Below, in pieces: positions 1 to 6,236 of a DNA stretch of 9,524 nt (positions within the stretch are counted from its first letter, which is position 1; every line of letters begins with the position of its first letter). Under the pieces are notes generated by a model. The model searched no databases. It was not told the origin of the DNA and saw nothing but the letters and a program-made list of their open reading frames with translations. The DNA is taken from contig DATJLQ010000240.1 in assembly GCA_035509415.1 (NCBI GenBank), positions 1-9,524 of the forward strand, given 5' to 3'. The position numbers and the translations under genes were made by a program. The DNA is from DATJLQ01 sp035509415. GTDB lineage: Bacteria; Pseudomonadota; Alphaproteobacteria; JACZXZ01.

Positions 1-1665
1 GCGGGCTATGTCGGGCTCGAGCTGCGCCGGCGCCGGAGCGTCGAGGCGCTCGTGGTCGAGCGTACCCACGACCTCGCGACGACCAACGAGACGCTGCGCC
101 ACGAGGGCGAGGCGCGCGAGATCGCCCAGGGCGAGCTGGCGCGCGCGGGCGACCAGCTCAGGGCGATGATCGACGCGTCGCCCGCGGGCATCGTGTGCGT
201 CGATCCCGAGCTCCGGGTCATGGTCTGGAACAAGTCCGCCGAGCGCATTTTCGGCTACCGGGCCGACGAGGTCGTGGGCCGCGTCAACCCGCTCATCCCC
301 GACGAGGAGCGCGACACCTTCGTCGACGCCTTCGAGCGCGTGCTGCAGGGCCGGGTGCTCCGCGGCCAGGTCGGCCACCGCAAGCGCAAGGACGGAACCG
401 TGATCGTGACCAGCTATTCCGCGGCGCCGTTCCACGATTCGAGCGGTACCGTGCAAGGGGCCGTCTATGCGTGCGAGGACGCGACCGAGCGCGGCAAGCT
501 CGAGGCTCAGCTCCTGCGCTCGCAGAAGCTCGAGACCGTGGGCCAGCTCACGGGCGGCCTCGCGCACGATTTCAACAACATCCTGGGAGCCGTGATCGGC
601 AACCTCGATCTCCTGAGCGAGGGCGTCGCGCGCGATTCGGCCCTCGCGGGCTATTGCCGCGAGGCGCTCGACGCGGCCTTGAGCGGCGCCGAGCTGGTGA
701 AGAGCATGCTCGCCTTCTCGCGCCGCCAGCCCTTGCGGCCGAAGCCGATGGACATCAACGCGGCGCTTGCCGCCATCTCGCCCCTGGTCTCGCGCGCGAT
801 CGGCGAGCGGGTCGGGATCGAGACGCGCTTCGCCAAGGACCTCTGGCCCGCGATCGCGGATCCGGTCCAGCTCGAAAGCGCCGTGCTCAACCTCGCGGTC
901 AACGCGCGCGACGCCATGCCCGACGGCGGCACGATCACGATCGCGACCGAGAACCGGCCGATGGACGAGATCGCCGCCGGCAACGAGCTCGAGCCCGGCG
1001 ACTACGTGGCGATCTCGGTCGCCGACACCGGCACCGGCATCGCACCCGAAGTCCTGGCCCACGTGTTCGAGCCCTTCTTCACCACCAAAGGGCCGGGCAA
1101 GGGCAGCGGGCTCGGCCTCTCGACGGTGTTCGGCACCATGAAGCAGCTCGGCGGCACGGCGCGCATCTATAGCGAGGTCGGCGTCGGCACCACGGTGCGG
1201 CTTTATCTCCCGCGCGCCCTCTCGGCGGCCGAGGCCGCGTCCGCGGCGCGCGATGCAGGCGGCGACGCGGCACCCCGGGGCACCGAGCGCATCCTGCTGG
1301 TCGAGGACAACGCCCAGATCCGCTCGGTCGGCGCCGGCATCCTCGAGGGCCTGGGCTACCGCGTCACGGTCGCCGAGAGCGGCGACGCCGCATTGCGCCG
1401 GGCCGAGGACGGCGCGGCATTCGATCTCCTCTTCACCGACGTGGTGATGCCCGGAAAGCTCAACGGCATCGGCCTCGCCCACGCGCTCCGCGCGCGCGAC
1501 GCCGAGCTCCGCATCCTGTTCGCCTCCGGCTTCACCAGCCCGATGACCGTGCGCACCGAGATCGACCGGCTCGGGGCCGAGCTGCTCCTGAAGCCGTACC
1601 GGCGCATCGACCTCGCGCGCGCGGTGCGCCAGGCGCTCGACGCCAAGACGAAGGTCGGAGCGTGA
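1..1665 (+). CDS. Hybrid sensor histidine kinase (PAS-HisKA-HATPase-REC), 5' end outside window
   Basis: The reading frame is open from base 1. A GTG at 52 could serve as a start, but upstream codons already read as an Arg-rich stretch and a coiled coil of the type that follows a membrane helix, so the true start probably lies outside the window, after a sensor domain. Numbering codons from base 1: PAS about 51-165; HisKA with the HDFNN box, phospho-acceptor His189; HATPase with N-box Asn297 and Asn301, a DTGTG box at Asp342 and a GSGLGL box near 368-373; C-terminal receiver about 431-550 with acidic pair Glu435/Asp436, phospho-Asp480 and Lys531. All catalytic residues are present, so kinase and receiver should both be active. 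HDFNN kinases autophosphorylate on this His. The REC-EAL gene follows one base after the stop and is the obvious partner. The signal sensed is unknown. Confidence 0.93.
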   Translation, partial: AGYVGLELRRRRSVEALVVERTHDLATTNETLRHEGEAREIAQGELARAGDQLRAMIDASPAGIVCVDPELRVMVWNKSAERIFGYRADEVVGRVNPLIPDEERDTFVDAFERVLQGRVLRGQVGHRKRKDGTVIVTSYSAAPFHDSSGTVQGAVYACEDATERGKLEAQLLRSQKLETVGQLTGGLAHDFNNILGAVIGNLDLLSEGVARDSALAGYCREALDAALSGAELVKSMLAFSRRQPLRPKPMDINAALAAISPLVSRAIGERVGIETRFAKDLWPAIADPVQLESAVLNLAVNARDAMPDGGTITIATENRPMDEIAAGNELEPGDYVAISVADTGTGIAPEVLAHVFEPFFTTKGPGKGSGLGLSTVFGTMKQLGGTARIYSEVGVGTTVRLYLPRALSAAEAASAARDAGGDAAPRGTERILLVEDNAQIRSVGAGILEGLGYRVTVAESGDAALRRAEDGAAFDLLFTDVVMPGKLNGIGLAHALRARDAELRILFASGFTSPMTVRTEIDRLGAELLLKPYRRIDLARAVRQALDAKTKVGA

Positions 1666-1666
1666 C

Positions 1667-2887
1667 ATGCGCCTAGCCGTGCTCGACGACGACCGGCACG
1701 TCGCGACCTTCATCGCCAACGTCGCGCGCGAGAGCGGCCATGCGGTCGACGTGGCGCTCACCGAGGCCGAGTTCCAGGCCGCGTTCCGCGACCGGCGCCC
1801 CGACGCGGTCATGCTCGACCTCCAGCTCGGCCCGAGCGACGGCATCGAGCAGCTGCGCTTCCTCCACGCCGAGGCGTTCGACGGGCCGCTCGTGGTCATG
1901 AGCGGCTTCGATGCCCGCGTGCTCAATGCGGCGCAGGAGCTTGGCCAGTCCCTCGGGCTCGCGATCCTGGACGCCCTCGAGAAGCCGATCCGGGCCGCCC
2001 GGCTGCGCGACGTGCTGACCGCGCTCGAGAGCCGGCTTCACGCCGCCGCGCGCGCGCCGAAGCCGGCGGCGCCGGCGCACCCCTCGTCCACCGTCGACTT
2101 CATCGACGCGCGCGAGGTCGACGCGGCGCTGGATGCGGGCCAATTCACGCTCCATTTCCAGCCGATCGTGGCGGCGGCCGATTTCTCCATCGACCATCTC
2201 GAGGCGCTGGCGCGCTGGCGTCATCCGACCCTCGGCGACATCCCGCCCGAGCGCTTCATCGCCGCCGCCGAGCGCGATCCCCTGACCATCGACCGCTTCA
2301 CGCTCTGGGTGATCGAGACGGCGCTCGGCGCGGCCAAGCGGCTCGCGGCCGCGGGCCACCCGTCGCGGATCGCGGTCAACGTCTCGGGCATGGATTTGCG
2401 CGCGCTCGACTTCCCGGACCGGGTCGCGGCCCTCGTCGCGCGCTGCGGGGCCGAGCCCACAACGCTCTCGATCGAGGTGACCGAGACGGTCGCGATGCGC
2501 GATCCGGCGGCGACCGGCGACATCCTCACGCGCCTCCGCCTCAAGGGCATCGCCCTCTCGCTCGACGATTTCGGCACCGGCAATTCGTCCCTCGTGGCGC
2601 TCCGCACCATGCCGTTCAGCGAGCTCAAGATCGACAAGTCCTTCGTCCTCGACATGCTCGAGTCCCACGATTCGCTGACCATCGTGAAGTCGGTGATCGA
2701 CCTCGCGTGCAACATGGGCCTGACCGCGGTGGCCGAGGGGGTCGAGACCGGGGCGATCGCGCGCCGGCTCATCGAGCTCGGCTGCCACAAGCTCCAGGGC
2801 TATTATTTCAGCCGGCCGCTTGCCATCGACGACCTGATCGCCTGGCTCGGCAGCCGGCCCAGCCGGTCGGCGCTCGCCGAGCCCTAG
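1667..2887 (+). CDS. REC-EAL response regulator, predicted c-di-GMP phosphodiesterase
   Basis: The 406-residue protein has an N-terminal receiver (about 1-125: acidic cluster Asp7-9, phospho-Asp51, Lys106), a Pro/Ala linker (126-145) and an EAL domain (about 150-395). EAL domains hydrolyse c-di-GMP to pGpG using two metal ions. Every ligand I can place is present: Glu179 in the EAL signature, Asn238, Glu270, Asp300/Asp301 in DDFGTG, Lys321, Glu357 in AEGVE and Gln377 in QGYYF. Spacing and architecture match Pseudomonas RocR closely, as recalled. No GGDEF domain is present, so this should be a dedicated phosphodiesterase controlled by phosphorylation. The ATG lies two bases after the kinase TGA, with GGAG at 1657-1660 as ribosome binding site, which implies co-transcription with the kinase. 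The likely output is lower c-di-GMP, affecting motility or biofilm. Confidence 0.93.
   Translation: MRLAVLDDDRHVATFIANVARESGHAVDVALTEAEFQAAFRDRRPDAVMLDLQLGPSDGIEQLRFLHAEAFDGPLVVMSGFDARVLNAAQELGQSLGLAILDALEKPIRAARLRDVLTALESRLHAAARAPKPAAPAHPSSTVDFIDAREVDAALDAGQFTLHFQPIVAAADFSIDHLEALARWRHPTLGDIPPERFIAAAERDPLTIDRFTLWVIETALGAAKRLAAAGHPSRIAVNVSGMDLRALDFPDRVAALVARCGAEPTTLSIEVTETVAMRDPAATGDILTRLRLKGIALSLDDFGTGNSSLVALRTMPFSELKIDKSFVLDMLESHDSLTIVKSVIDLACNMGLTAVAEGVETGAIARRLIELGCHKLQGYYFSRPLAIDDLIAWLGSRPSRSALAEP
2844..2883 (+). other. Nested inverted repeat at the 3' end of the REC-EAL gene
   Basis: GGCTCGGC at 2844-2851 pairs with GCCGAGCC at 2876-2883. Inside it, CCGGC (2854-2858) pairs with GCCGG (2862-2866) over a CCA loop. 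The structure ends two bases before the TAG stop codon. It could fold in the mRNA as a 3' stabilising or terminator-like stem, but no T-run follows, so it is not a standard intrinsic terminator. In DNA this GC-rich it may also be partly chance. Confidence 0.3.
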
Positions 2888-2977
2888 AGCCGCTTCGTGG
2901 CGCCCCGGTCGCGCCGTGACCTTCCGGGGATATCGCCAAAAATCCGCGCCGCGGGGTCTGGCCAGCGGCGGCCGCGC

Positions 2978-2999
2978 ACCCCATATCGGGGGTCGACCC
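2978..2999. other. Overlapping palindromes in the gap before the Sel1 gene
   Basis: ACCCC (2978-2982) and GGGGT (2989-2993) form a 5-bp stem over six bases. This overlaps the perfect 10-bp palindrome GGGTCGACCC (2990-2999). They sit in the 150-base non-coding gap 2888-3037 between the REC-EAL gene and the Sel1-repeat gene, about 40-60 bases before its start. An operator or leader hairpin is possible. I see no convincing -35/-10 pair here. Confidence 0.25.
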
Positions 3000-3037
3000 G
3001 TCACGATGTCCTGGGAGGCCGGGTTCCGGGCCGCTCG

Positions 3038-3769
3038 ATGTTCGCCGCTCGATCGATCGGAAGATTTTCGCTTTGGGCCGCGTCGCTCGCGGCCTTCCTC
3101 GCCCTCGGCGTGCCCGCGGCCAGGGCCGATTTCGCCCAAGGCAAGGCCGCGTTCGCGGCCGAGAACTACGCCCGCGCTTACGCGCTCCTGCTGCCCGAGG
3201 CCCAGGCGGGCAACGCCGAGGCCGAGTACATGGTGGGCGAGATGACGGCCGACGGGCTCGGCACCGACCGGAGCGCCCAGGTCGCGGCCGACTGGTACAA
3301 GCTCTCGGCGGGCCACGGCTATCTTCCGGCCGAGACGACCCTCGGCCTCCTTTATCTCTACGGCTCGGGCAGTGCCGGCGATCCGGCGGCGATCGCGGCC
3401 GATCCCGCGAAGGCGCTTCCCTTCCTCAAGGCGGCCGCCGACGGCGGCGACAAGACCGCGCAATATCTCCTGGGCGATCTCTATTTCCAGGGCACCGCCG
3501 TGGCGCAGGATTACGCGCTCGCCTTCGCCTACACGATCAAGGCGGCCGAGCGCGGCGTGATCGGCGCCGAATACAATGCCGGCCTCATGACCGCGCGCGG
3601 CCTCGGCACGGCGCAGGATCCGGCGGCGGCCTATCGCTGGTTCGCGCTCGCGGCCCTCCAGCATTATCCGGGTGCGGCGCACAACCGCGACGCCTTGCGC
3701 GACCAGCTCACCGAGCCCGAGCAACGCCAGGCGGACGCCGCGGTCGAGAGCTTCCGTCCGGCACCCTGA
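3038..3769 (+). CDS. Exported Sel1-like (TPR-type) repeat protein
   Basis: The ATG at 3038 gives 243 residues. Residues 1-30 look like a Sec signal peptide: Arg5 and Arg9, a hydrophobic core of Leu/Ala/Phe/Val and an ARA cleavage site before Asp31. The mature part is a run of roughly 36-residue Sel1-like helical repeats (about 57-92, 93-135, 136-172, 173-210), recognised by AEYMVGEM, TLGLLYLYG, AQYLLGDLYFQG and AEYNAGLM with A/W-Y-K/F-AA helices. Sel1 repeats are protein-interaction scaffolds, common in periplasmic proteins that affect cell envelope, secretion or signalling. The frame stays open upstream to 2897, but that extension lacks typical features. The nearest purine-rich box, GGGAGG at 3013-3018, is 19 bases from the ATG, too far for a good ribosome site, so the start is fairly but not fully certain. 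A link to the preceding c-di-GMP pair is possible from position only. Confidence 0.85.
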   Translation: MFAARSIGRFSLWAASLAAFLALGVPAARADFAQGKAAFAAENYARAYALLLPEAQAGNAEAEYMVGEMTADGLGTDRSAQVAADWYKLSAGHGYLPAETTLGLLYLYGSGSAGDPAAIAADPAKALPFLKAAADGGDKTAQYLLGDLYFQGTAVAQDYALAFAYTIKAAERGVIGAEYNAGLMTARGLGTAQDPAAAYRWFALAALQHYPGAAHNRDALRDQLTEPEQRQADAAVESFRPAP

Positions 3770-3788
3770 CGGCCCGCGCCTTCGCGCG

Positions 3789-4004
3789 CTAGCGCCCGCC
3801 GCGCGAGCGCAGCCGCGGCCAGCTTGCGAACGCGAACACCCAGACCATGATCAGGTTCACGACCGGCAACAGCATGATGAGGCACCACCAGCCGGAATAG
3901 CCCGCCTTGTGCAGGATACGCACGATGAGCCAATAGGCGACGACGACGAAGGCGAGGGCCGCCGCGACCGAGCCGACGGCGACGGGCAGGCCGGGAGTCA
4001 TCAT
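3789..4004 (-). CDS. Small two-helix membrane protein (second of a pair)
   Basis: This 71-residue protein starts at ATG 4004 (a second ATG follows directly). Residues 9-30 and 39-61 are hydrophobic helices. They are joined by a short basic loop with RI-x3-AG (Arg29 to Gly35), and the protein ends in AFASWP and an Arg-rich tail. The start overlaps the stop of the upstream gene as ATGA, the usual sign of translational coupling. Its core aligns without gaps over 19 residues with the upstream protein, then again at the AF-A-x-WP end. I recognise this pattern from short uncharacterised proteobacterial membrane proteins but know no function. Its stop faces the stop of the Sel1 gene 19 bases away, with no clear terminator between. 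Confidence 0.72.
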   Translation of the reverse strand: MMTPGLPVAVGSVAAALAFVVVAYWLIVRILHKAGYSGWWCLIMLLPVVNLIMVWVFAFASWPRLRSRGGR

Positions 4005-4195
4005 GACGGGCGCCCGCCGCGCACGGTCGCGGGCCAGGGCGCGAAGGCGAGGATCGCGAGCACGGCCAGCGAGCCCAGGAGCGGGATGAGCACGAGGAGC
4101 GAGAAGGCCGGGTTCAGCCCCGCGCGCCTGAAAATGCGCCAAAGCGGGACGATCAGGACGACCGCGATCAATACGAGCTGAACGAGCAGCGCCAT
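4001..4195 (-). CDS. Small two-helix membrane protein (first of a pair)
   Basis: This 64-residue protein starts at ATG 4195. Helices lie at about 2-18 and 30-52. Shared landmarks with the next gene are RI-x3-AG (Arg20 to Gly26), a Pro at 38 and AFAPWP at 50-55, followed by a polar Arg-containing tail. A G-rich stretch (GGGGGGA) precedes the ATG on the minus strand and may serve for ribosome binding. The frame is open further upstream, but that part is Arg-rich and reads like shadow sequence, so I chose the ATG directly before the first helix. It begins a two-gene minus-strand unit transcribed away from the acyl-CoA synthetase. Function unknown; the neighbouring downstream copy suggests an old tandem duplication and possibly a heteromer. 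Confidence 0.68.
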   Translation of the reverse strand: MALLVQLVLIAVVLIVPLWRIFRRAGLNPAFSLLVLIPLLGSLAVLAILAFAPWPATVRGGRPS

Positions 4196-4252
4196 CCCAA
4201 TCCCCCCAATCGGGCGTGCGGCGCGCATCATCGCCCATCGCTTCGCGCCGGT

Positions 4253-4299
4253 AAAGCCTTGCGCCGGCCGCGCTCGATGTCGGCAAAGCCTGGCGCCGG
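4253..4299. repeat. Direct repeat, 32-base spacing
   Basis: AAAGCCTTGCGCCGG (4253-4267) recurs as AAAGCCTGGCGCCGG (4285-4299), 14 of 15 bases identical, with starts 32 bases apart, about three helical turns. A third GCGCCGG stands at 4245-4251. Spacing on one DNA face fits tandem binding sites for a regulator in this divergent gap, but a small local duplication would look the same. Confidence 0.45.
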
Positions 4300-4310
4300 T
4301 CGAGCCTATA

Positions 4311-4324
4311 GCAGTGTGCACTGC
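4311..4324. promoter_or_regulatory. Inverted repeat GCAGTG-TG-CACTGC
   Basis: Six-base arms surround a two-base centre. The site lies 110 bases before the acyl-CoA synthetase start. The sequence GTGCACTGCAAT (4316-4327) recurs as GTGCACTGAAAT at 6169-6180, upstream of the next plus-strand gene, which suggests a shared regulator. The protein that might bind is unknown. Confidence 0.4.
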
Positions 4325-4370
4325 AATGCGAGCGGCATCCTTTCGCCCTTGCGGGTGCGCGGGCGCCGCG

Positions 4371-4388
4371 CTTTGATGTCGTTCAAAG
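4371..4388. promoter_or_regulatory. Inverted repeat CTTTGA-N6-TCAAAG, candidate operator
   Basis: Perfect six-base arms with a six-base spacer lie 46-63 bases before the acyl-CoA synthetase ATG and overlap the best -10 candidate. Fatty-acid genes are often controlled by TetR or GntR repressors bound at such short palindromes near the promoter. This sequence does not match a consensus I can name, so the regulator is open. Confidence 0.4.
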
Positions 4389-4423
4389 AAGGCCGCGCGA
4401 CGCGCGAAGCCCGGAAAACGCGA

Positions 4424-4430
4424 GGGAGGA
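4424..4430 (+). promoter_or_regulatory. Ribosome binding site of the acyl-CoA synthetase gene
   Basis: GGGAGGA precedes the ATG at 4434. The GGAGG core ends four bases before it, which is short but strong. It supports 4434 as start over the ATGs at 4446 and 4449. Confidence 0.75.
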
Positions 4431-4433
4431 ATC

Positions 4434-6050
4434 ATGGACGCGACGATGATGGACTTCCCGCTGACACTTCCCGCGGTGCTCGAGCATGCGGGGCGCATCC
4501 ACGGCGAGGCCGAGATCGTCTCGCGCCTCCCCGACCGCTCGCTCCATCGGGAAAGCGTCGCCGACTTCCGAAAGCGCGCGCGCGCGCTGGCCGAAGCGCT
4601 GATGCGCCTTGGGCTTCGGCGCGGCGAGCGCGTCGCGACCCTCATGTGGAACCATTACGCGCACGTCGAGGCCTATTTCGGCGTGCCGTCGGCGGGCGGC
4701 GTCACCCACACGCTCAACCTGCGCCTCCATCCCGACGACATCGCCTACATCGTCGGCCATGCGGGCGACCGCTTCCTCATCGTCGACGACGTGCTCTTGC
4801 CGCTCTACGAGAAATTCCGCGCCAAGACGTCGTTCGAGCGCGTGTTCGTGGTGCCGCTGTCGGGAAAGCCGGTGCCCGCACCCTACGAGAGCTATGAGGA
4901 TCTGCTCGCGTCCGCGACCGGCGATTTCGCGTATCCCGCGCTCGACGAGCGCGAGCCGTGCGGCATGTGCTACACCTCGGGCACCACGGGCCGGCCCAAG
5001 GGCGTGGTCTACAGTCACCGCTCGACCGTGCTCCATTCCTTCTGCATCGCGACCCCCAACGTGTTCGCGCTCGGCCGGCGCATGACCGTGATGCCGGTGG
5101 TGCCGATGTTCCACGTCAATGCATGGGGCCTGCCCTATGCCTCGATCATGACCGGGAGCCGGCTCGTCATGCCCGGCCCGTTCCTCGATCCCGAGAGCCT
5201 GTGCGACCTCTTCGCGCGCGAGCAGGTGACGCTCGCGGCCGGCGTGCCGTCGCTTTGGATCGGCGTGCTCGATCTGCTCACGCGCGAGCGCGCGAAATAC
5301 AAGACCGCACCGGGCCTGCGTATGCTGATCGGCGGCTCGGCCTGCCCCGAAGCCATGATCGAGGGGTTCGACAAGCTCGGCATCAAGGTCGAGCATGCCT
5401 GGGGCATGACCGAGACCTCGCCGGTCGGCACCACGGGGGCGCTCATGCCGCGCGCGGCCGAGGGCGACAGCAGCACGGAATATTTGTTCCGCGCGAAGCA
5501 GGGCTTGCCGCTCCCCTTCGTCGAGGCGCGCGCGATCGACGACCAGGGCGAGGTCGCGTGGGACGGAAAAAGCGTGGGCGAGCTCCAGGTGCGCGGGCCG
5601 TGGATCGCGGCCGCCTATTACCGGCCCGAGGGCCGGCCGCAAAGCTGGACCGCGGATGGCTGGTTCCGCACCGGCGACGTGGTGACGATCGATCCCGCCG
5701 GCTACATCAAGCTCACCGATCGCACCAAGGACCTGATCAAGTCGGGCGGCGAGTGGATCGGCTCGGTCGAGCTCGAGAACGCGCTCATGGGCCATCCGGC
5801 CGTGCGCGAGGCGGCGGTGATCGCGGTCGCGCACGAGAAATGGGGCGAGCGGCCGCTCGCTTGCGTGGTCCTCAAGGAGGGCGCGCGCGCGTCGGCCGAC
5901 GAGCTCAAGGCACATCTCGCCGAGCGTTTCGCGCGCTGGTGGGTCCCGGACGCGGTCGAGTTCGTGGCCGAGATTCCGAAGACCTCGACCGGCAAGTTTC
6001 AGAAATCGCGCCTGCGCGAGCTCTACAAGGATTACCGGCTCGCGGGCTGA
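4434..6050 (+). CDS. Fatty-acyl-CoA synthetase (AMP-forming, AlkK-like)
   Basis: The 538-residue protein is a full-length ANL-superfamily ligase. It activates a carboxylic acid with ATP to an acyl-adenylate and then transfers it to CoA. Visible motifs: the P-loop TSGTTGRPKG at 181-190, the acyl-site stretch PMFHVNAWG at 224-232, GGSACP at 300-305, the adenine motif WGMTETSP at 323-330, WFRTGD at 410-415, the hinge region DRTKDLIKSGGEW at 429-441 and the C-terminal PKTSTGK with catalytic Lys521. All are intact. GGEW after the hinge, and the overall length, fit medium- or long-chain fatty-acid ligases such as AlkK (about 546 residues) rather than acetyl-CoA synthetases. Chain length and physiological substrate cannot be read here. 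It is probably cytosolic; no signal or membrane segment is seen. It appears to be a single-gene unit with its own promoter region; no beta-oxidation partners lie in the window. Confidence 0.93.
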   Translation: MDATMMDFPLTLPAVLEHAGRIHGEAEIVSRLPDRSLHRESVADFRKRARALAEALMRLGLRRGERVATLMWNHYAHVEAYFGVPSAGGVTHTLNLRLHPDDIAYIVGHAGDRFLIVDDVLLPLYEKFRAKTSFERVFVVPLSGKPVPAPYESYEDLLASATGDFAYPALDEREPCGMCYTSGTTGRPKGVVYSHRSTVLHSFCIATPNVFALGRRMTVMPVVPMFHVNAWGLPYASIMTGSRLVMPGPFLDPESLCDLFAREQVTLAAGVPSLWIGVLDLLTRERAKYKTAPGLRMLIGGSACPEAMIEGFDKLGIKVEHAWGMTETSPVGTTGALMPRAAEGDSSTEYLFRAKQGLPLPFVEARAIDDQGEVAWDGKSVGELQVRGPWIAAAYYRPEGRPQSWTADGWFRTGDVVTIDPAGYIKLTDRTKDLIKSGGEWIGSVELENALMGHPAVREAAVIAVAHEKWGERPLACVVLKEGARASADELKAHLAERFARWWVPDAVEFVAEIPKTSTGKFQKSRLRELYKDYRLAG

Positions 6051-6078
6051 ACGGCGTCCGATCCATGATGTCGCCTCT

Positions 6079-6099
6079 ATCGCGACGCGCACGCGCGAT
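6079..6099 (+). terminator. Weak hairpin after the acyl-CoA synthetase gene
   Basis: ATCGCG (6079-6084) pairs with CGCGAT (6094-6099) across nine bases, 29 bases after the stop codon. There is no T-run, so it may be a 3' stem or coincidence rather than a true intrinsic terminator. Confidence 0.22.
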
Positions 6100-6160
6100 C
6101 CCGCGGCCGCCGGCCGTTGCCGTGGCGCCCGACTGTGGCGTACGGCTTGGCGCATACCCT

Positions 6161-6236
6161 CTAAAGTAGTGCACTGAAATTCTCATATTCGCTGATTATG
6201 TTTTGAGAATCCGCAACCTCTAGTTAGGATTGTACA
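6161..6236 (+). promoter_or_regulatory. AT-rich leader of the 6237 gene, with inverted repeats
   Basis: The sequence changes sharply: I count 29 G/C among 80 bases at 6161-6240, in a window that is otherwise strongly GC-rich. It holds the 8-bp palindrome AGTGCACT (6168-6175), then ATTCTCA (6179-6185) paired with TGAGAAT (6204-6210) over 18 bases. AGGA at 6226-6229 is seven bases before the ATG at 6237 and is a good ribosome site. The region almost certainly contains the promoter, but I cannot place a convincing -35/-10 pair. AT-rich control DNA ahead of cargo genes is typical of acquired DNA silenced by nucleoid proteins. Confidence 0.6.

Larger units (their letters stand above)
4196..4433. 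promoter_or_regulatory. Divergent control region between membrane-protein pair and acyl-CoA synthetase
   Basis: This 238-base gap separates two divergent units and must hold promoters for at least the plus-strand gene. It contains a direct repeat (4253-4299), a 14-bp inverted repeat (4311-4324) and a CTTTGA/TCAAAG inverted repeat (4371-4388). A weak sigma70-like pair, TTGCGG at 4349-4354 and TTTGAT at 4372-4377 with 17 bases between, would place the last inverted repeat on the -10 box. No gene is seen inside. Confidence 0.5.

Noticed and set aside
1673..3724. A 683-codon open frame on the minus strand across the REC-EAL and Sel1 genes
   Set aside because: It is rich in Arg, Gly, Ala and Glu without any recognisable domain, and lies opposite two well-supported genes. 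Long antisense frames are expected in DNA with such GC-rich third positions.
4311..4324. PhaR-type binding site (CTGC-N3/4-GCAG) upstream of a lipid gene
   Set aside because: The arms are in the opposite order (GCAG first, CTGC second) with six bases between, so it does not fit the consensus I remember.
4383..6155. A 590-codon open frame on the minus strand opposite the acyl-CoA synthetase
   Set aside because: Its composition is His/Arg/Ala-rich with no motif, and the plus strand carries a complete enzyme with all catalytic motifs.
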